64,000 nt of DNA from Acinetobacter modestus (GTDB lineage: Bacteria > Pseudomonadota > Gammaproteobacteria > Pseudomonadales > Moraxellaceae). Made by a program: the position numbers and the translations under genes. Shown here one piece after another: positions 35,632 to 47,133 of the stretch. The DNA is taken from NCBI RefSeq assembly GCF_014636095.1, contig NZ_BMDV01000001.1, positions 831,614 through 895,613 of the forward strand. Reading direction: 5' to 3'. The notes under the pieces were generated by a model. That model made no database searches. It saw only the letters and a list, made by a program, of their open reading frames with translations, and was not told the origin of the DNA. Every line of letters starts with the position of its first letter. Position 1 is the stretch's first letter.

Positions 35632-36069
35632 TCATTTTTTACGATAAGCATCTTGGCATTCAGAATCACTACAATAACCGTATAAGTTTAATGAATGACC
35701 AGTTAAGGCAAAATTATGCTGATCTGCAACAGCATGTTGCTCTTTCTCAATAATATCATTCGTAAATTCAACAACTTTGTTGCAGTTTAAGCAAACAAGG
35801 TGATCATGATGATCTTCTTGCATGATTTCAAAAACTGAATGATTATTTTCAAAATGATGACGTTGGATAATGCCAGCCGCTTCAAATTGTGTTAACACTC
35901 GGTAAACAGTTGCTAAACCAACATCTTCACCTTGTTCAAGCAAAGTTTTATAAATATCTTCAGCACTTAAATGATGTTGTTTTGAATTTTCTAACAATTC
36001 CAAAATCTTAATACGAGGAAGGGTGACTTTAAGTCCAGCTTTGCGTAAGTCTTGATTGGAAATAGGCAT
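35632..36069 (-). CDS. fur: Ferric uptake regulator Fur
   Basis: Iron-dependent repressor. An N-terminal winged helix (LRKAGLKVTLPRIKILELLE, then HHLSAEDIYKTL and GLATVYRVLTQFEAAGI) is followed by the metal-binding dimer domain with HHDHLVCLNCNKVVEF and a second Cys pair GYCSDSECQ. At 145 residues it is normal. It is divergent from bamE with only about 110 bases between, the usual arrangement in gammaproteobacteria of this group. I saw no convincing Fur box in that gap. Confidence 0.96.
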   Translation of the reverse strand: MPISNQDLRKAGLKVTLPRIKILELLENSKQHHLSAEDIYKTLLEQGEDVGLATVYRVLTQFEAAGIIQRHHFENNHSVFEIMQEDHHDHLVCLNCNKVVEFTNDIIEKEQHAVADQHNFALTGHSLNLYGYCSDSECQDAYRKK

Positions 36070-36180
36070 TTAAAAAGGTCTCTCAACAAATCTTAAGTTG
36101 GAATAGGCAATAGAGTTTAGATGCAGTATGATCTATCCTTGAACCAAATGCATCATCATTTATCAGGATAGTGTAGCAAA

Positions 36181-36579
36181 ATGCAAAAAATCATGCTGGC
36201 GTTATTCGTCACTTCAGTACTTAGCGGTTGTTCAGTCTTTGGTGTTTATAAAGTCGATATTCCACAGGGAACACCATTAACTAAAGCACAAGCATCACAA
36301 GTACAAGTCGGCATGAGCTTTCAGCAAGTCCGTTTCTTACTAGGTAGTCCAACTGTTACAGATCCATTAAATCCATTACGTTGGGACTATATCTACAACT
36401 ACACCCCAGGTACTTATGCTAAAAAAGCAAAAATACCGGCAGTGCGTGGTCAACACTTAAAAGTTTATTTCGATGCGAATGGCAATGTAGAACGTTTAGA
36501 AGGTTTAGATACGATTCCCGAATCACAACCTGGATTACCAGCATCAAAAGAAGCAATTTTGACTGCGCCACCACTATAA
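36181..36579 (+). CDS. bamE: Outer-membrane assembly lipoprotein BamE (SmpA/OmlA)
   Basis: Small lipoprotein subunit of the BAM complex that inserts beta-barrel proteins. Signal peptide with lipobox LSGC (Cys17). Family signatures are VDIPQGTPLTKAQASQVQVGMS, QVRFLLGSPTVTDP, RWDYIYNY and LKVYFDANGNVERLEG. The length of 132 residues is slightly more than E. coli BamE because of a proline-rich C-terminal tail. It is divergent from fur and convergent with rnfH. Confidence 0.94.
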   Translation: MQKIMLALFVTSVLSGCSVFGVYKVDIPQGTPLTKAQASQVQVGMSFQQVRFLLGSPTVTDPLNPLRWDYIYNYTPGTYAKKAKIPAVRGQHLKVYFDANGNVERLEGLDTIPESQPGLPASKEAILTAPPL

Positions 36580-36596
36580 ATAGTTTCCAAAAAAAA

Positions 36597-36630
36597 GAAA
36601 CCCCTCAGCGAATCATTCGTGAGGGGTTTT
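36597..36630. terminator. Terminator between bamE and rnfH
   Basis: AAACCCCTCA (36598-36607) pairs with TGAGGGGTTT (36620-36629), with A-run and T-run flanks. Bidirectional. Confidence 0.8.
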
Positions 36631-36632
36631 AT

Positions 36633-36953
36633 TTATGAACTTGATGGTCTAAAACGATTACCCTTAATAAAACGTCCAACGGGGTTCTTTGCGGCACGCT
36701 TGCGTCGAATATCTTTAGGATTAATCGTTAATGGACGATAAATCTCTACTCGATCACCCACTTGCAAAACAGTATCTACCTCAATCTTGCTACCAAATAC
36801 ACCAAGATTTAAAACCTCTGGAAGTTTTACCTGCTCTGCTAAATCACTTGCATCAATCGCTTGTTGTGCAGTCATTCCTTCATAGAATGGAACGGCAATC
36901 ATAAATTGCTGTTCAGGTGTCGCAAATGTAACCCAAACTTGTTTCTGTTCCAT
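36633..36953 (-). CDS. RnfH family protein (RatB-like, ubiquitin-fold)
   Basis: Small beta-grasp protein of 106 residues. The start at MEQKQVWVTFATPEQQ fits the family (YYALPEKQ-type opening), followed by EGMTAQQAIDAS, LNLGVFGSKIEVDTVLQVGDRVEIYRPLTINPKD and a basic Arg/Lys tail. The longer open frame upstream belongs to the overlapping transporter gene. Its ATG overlaps the transporter stop (TAATG at 36951-36955), so translation is coupled. Family role unsettled. Confidence 0.88.
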   Translation of the reverse strand: MEQKQVWVTFATPEQQFMIAVPFYEGMTAQQAIDASDLAEQVKLPEVLNLGVFGSKIEVDTVLQVGDRVEIYRPLTINPKDIRRKRAAKNPVGRFIKGNRFRPSSS

Positions 36954-38035
36954 TATAAAACTTGCCCAATAACCGCGACAATCGCAATCAAAATTGAAAG
37001 CGGTAAAACTAAACGTACCGCAATACGCCATACGTTATAAAATAATTCATTACTAAAACCCATTGCTTTACGAAGATGGCTAATCTTCATAATCCAGCCT
37101 GCAAAAACTGCATAAATCAAACAAATCACCAGTCCCCAAATCATCAAGAGAGTATTAAAAATTTGGTCAACTTGTGGCACAATCCAAACTGCAATTGCCG
37201 CGAGAATAATGCCCCATTGAATAATGATTGCAAGTTGGCGTTGTGCTAACTGCTCTTTAGCAAATTGGATCAATAATGCAGCAGACATTATCGCAGCAAA
37301 AACCCACGCTAATGCTGGAAGTTGCGCTTGGGTAGAGAAGAAACCAAATGCAATGACAGCAATAAGCTGCGCGACCCAGATCGGAAAGACTGAACTTGTG
37401 ACCGCTTGTTGTTTTTTCACTGTCGCTAAGCTACTTTGCCAATACAATCCTAGACCTAGACCACTTGCGACTAAAGCAAGCACTGTAGCATTGCCCCACT
37501 CTTTAAACTCAATACCTGTCCAGTGCCAAGTAGTTAACTGAGTTCCCATCACATTTGCACCAATGAAAGCAGCAATGACTCCAATTGTTGTAAGTCCAAT
37601 TAAAAATTGGCGCGGTATAAAAGATAAACCAAGCGCTATGACGGCAAAAATAGCGAAAAGGATTTGAACAGGAAGATTTAATCCAAGCTGCTCAGTCACA
37701 ATGTGAGCAGAGGTATTTATCATACTTCCTGCAAAGAAAGGAACAAAAACAACAGCGAACCAACCTACTAAACGCCATTTCGGGGAAGCATCTGCATCAC
37801 GCGTTAAAGTAGAAAGTGCTTGTAACGCGGTCATCTGTGAACGTTTCGCTAAGGCAATTTCAAGAAAACCAATCGGTAGTGCTAATAAAAGCATGGTTCC
37901 TAGCCACAATAACCAAAAATCAAATTGACGATCAATTTGAATACCCACAGTTGGTGCTAATGTGCTAATCATGACAAAAGATAAGCAAAACGCCATCACT
38001 GGTGTAAGCCAGCGTGACAGAGTTGTGTCCTGCAT
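36953..38035 (-). CDS. NSS-like (sodium:neurotransmitter symporter) membrane protein
   Basis: About 360 residues with around ten hydrophobic segments. The opening LTPVMAFCLSFVMISTLAPT and the block ALPIGFLEIALAKRSQMTALQALSTL resemble bacterial NSS/YhdH transporters. However, the NSS helix-1 sequence with its conserved Asn and Gly residues is not recognisable, and the protein is about 80 residues short of the usual 440. It may be a diverged or non-sodium-coupled member. The ATG at 38033-38035 has GGAA 6 bases upstream; a further ATG lies at 38063-38065. Its stop overlaps the rnfH start. Confidence 0.65.
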   Translation of the reverse strand: MQDTTLSRWLTPVMAFCLSFVMISTLAPTVGIQIDRQFDFWLLWLGTMLLLALPIGFLEIALAKRSQMTALQALSTLTRDADASPKWRLVGWFAVVFVPFFAGSMINTSAHIVTEQLGLNLPVQILFAIFAVIALGLSFIPRQFLIGLTTIGVIAAFIGANVMGTQLTTWHWTGIEFKEWGNATVLALVASGLGLGLYWQSSLATVKKQQAVTSSVFPIWVAQLIAVIAFGFFSTQAQLPALAWVFAAIMSAALLIQFAKEQLAQRQLAIIIQWGIILAAIAVWIVPQVDQIFNTLLMIWGLVICLIYAVFAGWIMKISHLRKAMGFSNELFYNVWRIAVRLVLPLSILIAIVAVIGQVL

Positions 38036-38209
38036 ACTGCATTCCTTAAAAAGCTTTGAACTCATTGTGCTTCTTTATGGAGCTTACAATGAAATATTCA
38101 ATCTATTTTGCCTTTGTCACGTCTGAAAATCAAAACAAAAGATATCGAAAGAAAAAGGCAAATCACCATAAAGATGACTTGCCGCGCCTAGTTATTATTA
38201 TATTAAGTT

Positions 38210-38262
38210 GACCTCTTATTTTTCACTCATACTCACCTTATTATTTTTTATAATAAGAGGTC
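38210..38262. other. Imperfect hairpin region between transporter and hemerythrin genes
   Basis: GACCTCTTAT (38210-38219) and ATAAGAGGTC (38253-38262) are exact inverted copies about 33 bases apart, in very AT-rich sequence. No T-run follows on either strand, so its role as a terminator of the hemerythrin gene is doubtful. Confidence 0.3.
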
Positions 38263-38282
38263 TTATTATTTTTATTATTTCA

Positions 38283-38738
38283 TTAAGCAAAGAATCTTGA
38301 GAACCAATTCTTTCCTTTTTTCTTTTCATTTTCTTTAATAATTCCAATCATATTTTCTCTCACTGCACCAACATAATCTGCATCATCATGGCGAATATGA
38401 TTAATTAACCATTTAGAGAGAGCTTCATGCAATTCTTTATCAATTTCATGACCCAGTTCAAAGCGCTCACGATAAGCCTCTATTTTTTTGATAAATAAGT
38501 CATGCACACGCTTGTGAGGTACACGATACTTATAGTTTGCTTCTTCTTGTAAACTTTCTTCAAACGTAAAATGTGATTGTGTATAGTCAATAATATTATC
38601 TAATACACTTTTCATTTTTACACGATCATGGGAATATTTTAAATCAGCGATTTCATTAATATAATCCAGAATACGTCGATGTTGATCATCGATTACCTCT
38701 ATTCCTGTATTATATTCGGTAGACCATTTCATGCCCAT
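38283..38738 (-). CDS. Bacteriohemerythrin
   Basis: Non-heme di-iron oxygen-binding protein. The iron ligands are visible in a four-helix bundle: IEVIDDQHRRILDYIN, then HFTFEESLQEEANY with PHKRVHDLF, and HIRHDDADYV near the end. The ATG at 38736-38738 has AGGA 6 bases upstream, giving 151 residues. No fused signalling domain is present. It may store or sense oxygen or iron. The C-terminal part is lysine-rich (NEKKKGKNWFSRFF). The 277 bases upstream are AT-rich with nothing recognised. Confidence 0.92.
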   Translation of the reverse strand: MGMKWSTEYNTGIEVIDDQHRRILDYINEIADLKYSHDRVKMKSVLDNIIDYTQSHFTFEESLQEEANYKYRVPHKRVHDLFIKKIEAYRERFELGHEIDKELHEALSKWLINHIRHDDADYVGAVRENMIGIIKENEKKKGKNWFSRFFA

Positions 38739-39015
38739 ATCGATTCCTAAAACCAATGTGATTTATTGAATAAGGACATAATATCGACTAAGTAATTAAA
38801 TAAAAACACAGCATTTTTGTCAGATTTTAAATATTTTCAATAAAATAAATTAACCTATTGTTTTATATTTATTTAAATATTTTACCCAATCAAAACACTC
38901 AAGTATTTTTTAACCAATTTTGAAACCAAATTCATAATGGAGTTTAAATATAAAAGTTAAGGGATTCATATTATAAAAAAGGTATATATCATGTATTAAT
39001 TTTGATTATACCTAA

Positions 39016-39864
39016 TTAATATTGATCTGCTTTGGTCATTCGTTTTAACAGCGGATTGTCTGCTTCTCGAATTAAACGTTCAACACGTGTTAGTGCGTAT
39101 TTAATTGGTTTCCCGTGCTGAAATAAAATCATTTCGCCTGGCTGATATGCAGTCCATGATTCATTATGTGTGAGCGGTTCCGTCGTGATAACAGCAACAC
39201 GATCTTCAGGTGTCGTTACCTCGCTAAAATCCACTTTGACGTCTAAATCAATTAAATGCGCAGGTTGAAATGGATATTCTCTTACTAACCAATGCAGTTT
39301 AGTTGTCGCATAACTAAATAATGCTTGCCCATTGGATAGGCAAAAATTAAACGTACCATGCTCAGCAATTTCAGGTGAAATTCGTTCCAACAGAGAAAAA
39401 ACTTTCTCTATACACGGTTCTGTATATCCAAATGCTTCAACCATTTGATCTAATAAATAACAAAAAGCACGTTCGCTGTCTGTATTACCGACAGGTTCAA
39501 AACGACCACTAAGCTGAGGATTAAAATCGTGTAGATCACCGTTATGCGCAAAAATCCAATGCCGCCCCCATAACTCACGTAGAAATGGATGTGAATTTTC
39601 TAGCGTAATTTTGCCTTGTGTTGCTTTTCGGATATGTGCAATCACATTACGAGATTTAATAGGATAATTACGAACTAAATCTGCAATTGGTGATTCAACT
39701 GCAGATTGATTATCAACAAATAACCGACATGCTTTGTCTTCAAAAAATGCGATACCAAAGCCATCACAATGATCAGACGTAACCCCAGCTCGTTGAGAAA
39801 ACCCACGAAAGGAAAAAGTAATATCTGTTGGTGTCGCGCAATTCATTCCTAATAGCTGGCACAT
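39016..39864 (-). CDS. Class II glutamine amidotransferase (YafJ-like)
   Basis: N-terminal nucleophile hydrolase with the catalytic Cys2 exposed after Met1 removal (MCQLLGMN). Other glutaminase-domain residues: RKATQGKITLENSHPF, FAHNGDL and the NTDSERAFCYLL block. The domain stands alone (282 residues) with no synthase part, as in E. coli YafJ. It likely supplies or acts on amide nitrogen, but the partner and substrate are unknown. Single gene. Confidence 0.9.
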   Translation of the reverse strand: MCQLLGMNCATPTDITFSFRGFSQRAGVTSDHCDGFGIAFFEDKACRLFVDNQSAVESPIADLVRNYPIKSRNVIAHIRKATQGKITLENSHPFLRELWGRHWIFAHNGDLHDFNPQLSGRFEPVGNTDSERAFCYLLDQMVEAFGYTEPCIEKVFSLLERISPEIAEHGTFNFCLSNGQALFSYATTKLHWLVREYPFQPAHLIDLDVKVDFSEVTTPEDRVAVITTEPLTHNESWTAYQPGEMILFQHGKPIKYALTRVERLIREADNPLLKRMTKADQY

Positions 39865-39961
39865 ATCTTCTAACTGTCTAACATCTAAGCCTATTGTGCA
39901 TGAGGTTTAGATATCTTGTAAATCTCAATATGTGCTCAGTATTAGCCTAACAATGATATAA

Positions 39962-40738
39962 CTATCGCTGCACCATTTTATTCATGACAAAAGAAGTCGC
40001 GATCTTATTAATTTCTAAGAAAACAAAATAATCTAAACATTTGAAATCCTCATCATAAAATGCTTGTTTAGAGAGCTTAGATTGCATACCTAGATATGTA
40101 TCAAATAATTTTGGCATCCGTTCATCTTGTGGGAAGCTATATTCTGGTCTCTCAGGTTCGAATGCACGTTTTGAACGAATATCAATAATTTGGTGGTCAC
40201 CCAATTGCTGAATATGACGATGAGTGTAATAGGCACGCGCTAAATTATCTTCAAGATGAATACTGACACATCCCATAAGGTACTTAGCACGCATTGACCA
40301 CAACACCTTTGGCACCAAATTTAACCAGAGCATTGATAAAGCTTTTCCAGAGCGAAATTGTGGATGTACGCAGGTACGACCTATTTCTAGAATACTTGGC
40401 AAATGCGAAAAGTTAGGTACAACATCAAACTCTTTAGCGCTATAGCTTTGCCCAATCTCGTTCCCCTGAAATAATTTAAGGCGTGTATAGGCAACAATTT
40501 CACCAGTCCATTTCTCACGTAATACAGCATGCTCGCAACCAAAGTCATAGAGATCTTGATCGAGGCCATCTTCAAAAGAGATACCAAATTGATGAGAGAA
40601 TTGATTTGCTCTAAATCTTTGTACTTCTTGTAATTCTTTTAGGTTGTCCACCCACCCAAAACGAAATTGATTTTGTGATGGTTTTTGGCGTAAAGGTGAA
40701 GTTAATGTCTGACGATAATGATTTAATTTTTCTAGCAT
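39962..40738 (-). CDS. olsB: GNAT-type N-acyltransferase, OlsB-like (aminolipid synthesis)
   Basis: Probable first acyltransferase of ornithine/lysine-type aminolipid formation, attaching a 3-hydroxyacyl chain to the amino acid alpha-amine. Conserved blocks seen: LKELQEVQRFRANQF, LYDFGCEHAVLREKWTGEIVAYTRL, PSILEIGRTCVHPQFRSGKALSMLW, and LMGCVSIHLEDN. GGAG lies 8 bases before the ATG. At 258 residues it fits OlsB. The second acyltransferase (OlsA-type) is not adjacent, though a PlsC-family gene lies at 47,134. The assignment is from family resemblance. Confidence 0.78.
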   Translation of the reverse strand: MLEKLNHYRQTLTSPLRQKPSQNQFRFGWVDNLKELQEVQRFRANQFSHQFGISFEDGLDQDLYDFGCEHAVLREKWTGEIVAYTRLKLFQGNEIGQSYSAKEFDVVPNFSHLPSILEIGRTCVHPQFRSGKALSMLWLNLVPKVLWSMRAKYLMGCVSIHLEDNLARAYYTHRHIQQLGDHQIIDIRSKRAFEPERPEYSFPQDERMPKLFDTYLGMQSKLSKQAFYDEDFKCLDYFVFLEINKIATSFVMNKMVQR

Positions 40739-40820
40739 AATGAAAGCTCCTTATGTCTAGAGTTACCTTAAATCGATTAAATGACATTGAAATGAATATA
40801 ACATGAACAGATTATGACGA

Positions 40821-40847
40821 AAAAAAAGACCTCAATGAGGTCTTTTT
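40821..40847 (-). terminator. Terminator of the phosphohexomutase-argB operon
   Basis: AAAGACCTC-AAT-GAGGTCTTT. The A-run at 40821-40827 gives a T-run on the minus strand, just after the argB stop. Confidence 0.85.
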
Positions 40848-40852
40848 AATCA

Positions 40853-43187
<2,335 letters not shown>

Positions 43188-43325
43188 AGTGAACCCCTAT
43201 TTTTATAATCATTAGCTGATTCAAAAAAACAGAACTATTAAGAAATTAGTTAACCCTTGTTCAGAAAAATTAAAATAATTTGTCAGCTGCTTTTTAATAC
43301 AAATCCAAAGAACAATCAATATCAA

Positions 43326-43358
43326 AAATGCAATGCTTTTAAGCAAAGCATTGCATTT
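43326..43358 (-). terminator. Terminator of dut
   Basis: AAATGCAATGCTT pairs with AAAGCATTGCATTT. The A-run at its left end provides the minus-strand T-run. Confidence 0.75.
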
Positions 43359-43379
43359 AAATTGATAATGAAAGCAGTA

Positions 43380-43832
43380 TTAGTGTTGACCTGTATGTCC
43401 AAAACCACCTGCACCACGTTCAGTCGCAACAAATTCTTGCACTTGTTCAAATTCAGCTTGTACCACAGGAACTAAAACGTATTGAGCCAAACGTTCACCC
43501 GGTTCTAATCGGAATGTACTTTGCCCACGATTCCAAACTGAGATCATTAATTCACCTTGATAATCGGAATCAATCAAACCGACTAAGTTTCCTAATACAA
43601 TACCATGTTTATGACCAAGACCTGAACGCGGTAAAATTAAACCTGCAAAGTTTGGATCTTCGATATAAATTGCTAGACCTGTTTTGACTAAGACCGTTTC
43701 ACCAGCCGCAATATCAATTGCAGTATCTAAACAGGCACGTAAATCTAAGCCTGCTGAACCCGTTGTGGCATAAGAAGGTAATGCCCATTCTTGACCTAAA
43801 CGAGCATCTAATACTTTAACTTGAACTTTCAT
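43380..43832 (-). CDS. dut: dUTP pyrophosphatase
   Basis: Trimeric dUTPase that keeps uracil out of DNA and supplies dUMP. The five motifs are visible: [54 protein letters not shown] and the C-terminal arm [11 protein letters not shown]. At 150 residues it is the normal length. It lies 23 bases after the rep stop. Confidence 0.96.
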   Translation of the reverse strand: MKVQVKVLDARLGQEWALPSYATTGSAGLDLRACLDTAIDIAAGETVLVKTGLAIYIEDPNFAGLILPRSGLGHKHGIVLGNLVGLIDSDYQGELMISVWNRGQSTFRLEPGERLAQYVLVPVVQAEFEQVQEFVATERGAGGFGHTGQH

Positions 43833-43855
43833 TACAACTTCCTACTTACTATTTC

Positions 43856-45895
43856 TTAACGTTTCAATAATGCTTTTAAATTCGCGAGATATTGCTGAGC
43901 TTGCTCTTTCGGATCAACATTCGGTGCGAGTTTCTTTTTACGACCATGCCACTCTAGATCATCTTGTGGCAATTCGTCTAAAAAACGGCTTGGTGTCATT
44001 TGACGCATTTGACCACCGTTTTTACGCTGCTCAGCAAGTGTCAAGGTTAGCCCTTGTCGAGCACGGGTAATACCCACGTACATTAAACGGCGTTCTTCTT
44101 CAATGGTTTCTGAAGCAATCGAGTTTTTATGTGGTAATAGCTCTTCTTCCAAGCCAATCATATACACATAAGGAAATTCCAATCCTTTTGCAGCATGTAG
44201 CGTCAATAAGTTCACTTTATCCGTGTCCTCTTCTTCTTGCTGCTGCTCTAACATATCGAGCAATACCAGTTTACGAATCACACTTTCAATATTCTTTTCA
44301 TCAACATCATCAGTACGATTAATCAGATTTTGGATACTGGTATAGAGGCTCTCAATATTATCGATTTTGGTTTTTTCTTGAGCAGGTGTTGCTGCTTGCT
44401 CACGCACGTAATCGATGTAGCCTGCCTCGTTAATCATTTGACGAACTTTAGGTACAGGCTCATCATCATCTAACAATTCACGAGTAAATGTTGCGATAAA
44501 GTCAGCAAACTCATGTAATTGAGTCGCAGCTTTCTTAGGCAATACCATCGACAATCGTTGATCAGAAGAAGCTGTTAATAACGATAAGGTATTTTCTTGT
44601 GCAAATAGTCCTAGTTTCTCTAAAGTGACAGGTCCAATTGCACGCTTCGGTGTATTAATAATTCGTAAGAAAGCACTATCATCTTCAGGATTAATAATGA
44701 GGCGTAAATAGCTCATCACATCTTTAATCTCAGCACGAGCAAAGAACGATTGCCCACCCGATAATTTATATGGGATTTGCATTTGACGGAGCTGCGTTTC
44801 TAATACACGTGCTTGGAAATTACCACGATATAAAATGGCATAGTCTTTCCAATTTTTACCATTCATCAATTTATGCGTGATGAGATCTTTAACAACACGT
44901 TCCGCTTCATCATCATCATTCAAACATGTGATCACACGGATATTTTCACCATGTCCTTTATCACTCCACAATTTTTTATCAAAAATATGTGGATTGTTTT
45001 CAATTACGGCATTAGCCGCTTTTAGAATACGACTGGTTGATCGGTAATTTTGCTCAAGTTTAATGACTTTTAAATTATGAAAATCTTCTTTTAATAAGGC
45101 CATATTCTCAGGCTTTGCACCACGCCATGCATAAATAGATTGATCATCATCACCTACGGCGGTGAATTGCCCCATCACACCAACGAGAAGTTTTACAAGT
45201 GTATATTGTGCAGTATTGGTATCTTGATATTCATCTACCAGTAAATAGCGAACGCGATTTTGCCATTTGTCTCTGACTTCAGCATTCTCTTGCAGCAAAC
45301 GCGTTGGCATCACAATCAAATCATCAAAATCAACGGCATTATAAGCGCGCAGATTACGTTCATAGAGTTGATATAAATGTGCTAACTGTACATCGTCAAC
45401 TGTTTCACATGTTGAATGAGCTTGCTCTGGTAAAACTAAGTCATTTTTCCAATCAGAAATTTTCTTCATCGCTTTAGCGATGAGTTCTTTACTCTCTGCA
45501 CCCGACATATTATCGCGCTGCATTAAGTCCATCAGAATTCGTTTGCAGTCGTCTGCATCTAAAATCGAAAAATTGGCTTTAAGAGGTAAGTTTTTTAATT
45601 CTAAGCGCAATAAATTTAAGCCAAAGGTATGGAAAGTCGAAACTGAGAGTCCTTTTGCTTCTTCACGTGACAATAACTTACCGACACGCTCCTTCATTTC
45701 ACGTGCGGCTTTATTGGTAAAGGTCATGGCAGTAATACGATGTGCTGGAATACCACATTGCTGTACTAAGAAAGCAACTTTTCGTGTAATAACTGAGGTT
45801 TTACCTGAACCCGCACCTGCGAGCACCAACAATGGCCCTTGAACATATTTCATCGCTTCAAGTTGCTTGTCATTGAGTTGACTGGCAGATGACAT
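43856..45895 (-). CDS. rep: ATP-dependent DNA helicase Rep
   Basis: 3'-5' superfamily 1A helicase that helps replication past protein barriers. Motifs in order: LNDKQLEAM, Walker A VLAGAGSGKTSVI, TFTNKAAREMKER, STFHTFGLNLLR, the Walker B VDEYQDTN, GDDDQSIYAWRGA, LEQNYRST and LLTLHAAKGLEFPYVY with the late GITRARQGLTL. At 679 residues it fits Rep; UvrD is usually longer. The N-terminal MSSASQLNDKQ and the RFLDELPQDDLEW tail are Rep-like. Confidence 0.93.
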   Translation of the reverse strand: MSSASQLNDKQLEAMKYVQGPLLVLAGAGSGKTSVITRKVAFLVQQCGIPAHRITAMTFTNKAAREMKERVGKLLSREEAKGLSVSTFHTFGLNLLRLELKNLPLKANFSILDADDCKRILMDLMQRDNMSGAESKELIAKAMKKISDWKNDLVLPEQAHSTCETVDDVQLAHLYQLYERNLRAYNAVDFDDLIVMPTRLLQENAEVRDKWQNRVRYLLVDEYQDTNTAQYTLVKLLVGVMGQFTAVGDDDQSIYAWRGAKPENMALLKEDFHNLKVIKLEQNYRSTSRILKAANAVIENNPHIFDKKLWSDKGHGENIRVITCLNDDDEAERVVKDLITHKLMNGKNWKDYAILYRGNFQARVLETQLRQMQIPYKLSGGQSFFARAEIKDVMSYLRLIINPEDDSAFLRIINTPKRAIGPVTLEKLGLFAQENTLSLLTASSDQRLSMVLPKKAATQLHEFADFIATFTRELLDDDEPVPKVRQMINEAGYIDYVREQAATPAQEKTKIDNIESLYTSIQNLINRTDDVDEKNIESVIRKLVLLDMLEQQQEEEDTDKVNLLTLHAAKGLEFPYVYMIGLEEELLPHKNSIASETIEEERRLMYVGITRARQGLTLTLAEQRKNGGQMRQMTPSRFLDELPQDDLEWHGRKKKLAPNVDPKEQAQQYLANLKALLKR

Positions 45896-46037
45896 CTCGT
45901 AATACCTCTCACGTTTTCGAGCATGATTATAGACATCTCTGTTTTAGAATCCCAATAGTAAATCTTGGGATATGTATAAATTATGATGCCTTATACAAAT
46001 AACACACCATAGCTTGTCGCAAGCTGTTCGACACAAT

Positions 46038-46066
46038 AAAAAAACCACCCGAAGGTGGTTTTTTTT
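46038..46066. terminator. Terminator between rep and the OmpA-like gene
   Basis: AAAAACCACC-CGAA-GGTGGTTTTTTTT. It lies after the OmpA-like lipoprotein gene on the minus strand. The T-run is present on both strands. Confidence 0.85.
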
Positions 46067-46079
46067 AAATCAGTAATAA

Positions 46080-46745
46080 TTACTGTTTTGCATAAATGCT
46101 AATTTCTACACGGCGGTTTTGTTCTTTACCAGCAGCCGTTGCATTTGAAGCGATTGGATTAGAAGAACCTAAACCTTGCGCATCAATACGGCTACCTGAA
46201 ACACCTTGACCAGCTAAATAATTTTTAACTGACTGAGCGCGTGCTTGAGATAATGGAATATTGATTGAATCATTGCCCGTATTATCTGTATAACCTGTTA
46301 CAAGAATCGCACTCTTGTTATCTTCAGCCAACACTTGTGCAACTTTGTTTAAAGTGCCGTAGAAGTTAGGTTTAATATTTGATTTATTGGTATCAAATGT
46401 AATGCTACCTGGCATGATCAATTGAACAGAACCATCTGGATTACGGCCTACATCAACACCTGTACCTGCCATTTGCTCACGTAACTTTTTCTCTTTGTTA
46501 TCGAGATATAAACCACTTGCACCACCAAGAATCGCACCGATTGCAATTGCACGGTTGTTTTGGCTGCTGCTACCGTTGTTAATACCTTTAGAAACACCGT
46601 AACCAGCTGCCGCACCAATTAAAGCACCTAGAGCAGATTTGTCGTATGAAACACCACCAATATCGTTACCTTGGCCACTCATTGTTTGGCAACCAGAAAG
46701 TACCAATCCAGCCCCTACTAATGTTGAAATTACTAATGCACGCAT
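46080..46745 (-). CDS. OmpA-family lipoprotein with glycine-zipper region
   Basis: Outer-membrane lipoprotein anchored to peptidoglycan. The signal peptide ends in LSGC (Cys19). Next comes a glycine-zipper segment (SALGALIGAAAGYGVSKG, then AIAIGAILGGASGLYLD). The C-terminal OmpA domain follows, with the peptidoglycan-binding TGYTDNTGNDSINIPLSQAR and QGLGSSNPIASN plus EQNRRVEISI. The layout is that of the YiaD/OmpA-like lipoproteins. GGAG stands 8 bases before the ATG. The 390 bases upstream hold no recognised element. Confidence 0.93.
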   Translation of the reverse strand: MRALVISTLVGAGLVLSGCQTMSGQGNDIGGVSYDKSALGALIGAAAGYGVSKGINNGSSSQNNRAIAIGAILGGASGLYLDNKEKKLREQMAGTGVDVGRNPDGSVQLIMPGSITFDTNKSNIKPNFYGTLNKVAQVLAEDNKSAILVTGYTDNTGNDSINIPLSQARAQSVKNYLAGQGVSGSRIDAQGLGSSNPIASNATAAGKEQNRRVEISIYAKQ

Positions 46746-47133
46746 TGCGTAGCTCCTGTCTATGTATTTTGTTGTCTGAACAAATAATGAATGAGAAAAT
46801 CAAGCCAGACCATTGATATTTTGTTAATAATAAACAGTTTATTTATATTTTTGTAATATTTTGATGCACTTTTCTTGATCTTGCACTCACATTCTCTTCA
46901 CTGTTCATAATTTTGCATAAAACCACATTTACGAGACTCACATCACATTATTAAAAATTAAGTAATCATCTAAGTTTCTAGCATAAAAATTTTAATTTCT
47001 CAGATTTTGTATCTATAAGTACTGGAATATATGAAAATTGTGAACATTTAAAAATATACAGTTGTATTTAAATATCTGTTGTTTATAGTTAAAAGGATCG
47101 TTTTATCGAAAATTAGCACTCAAGGTTTGATTT

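Noticed and set aside
36070..36180. Fur box between fur and bamE
   Set aside because: Only a loose ATCATCATTTATC stretch is present, too far from the consensus palindrome to report.
43257..43475. 72-residue plus-strand frame between the phosphohexomutase gene and dut
   Set aside because: No ribosome-binding site; it overlaps the dut terminator and the dut 3' end, and the translation is low in information.
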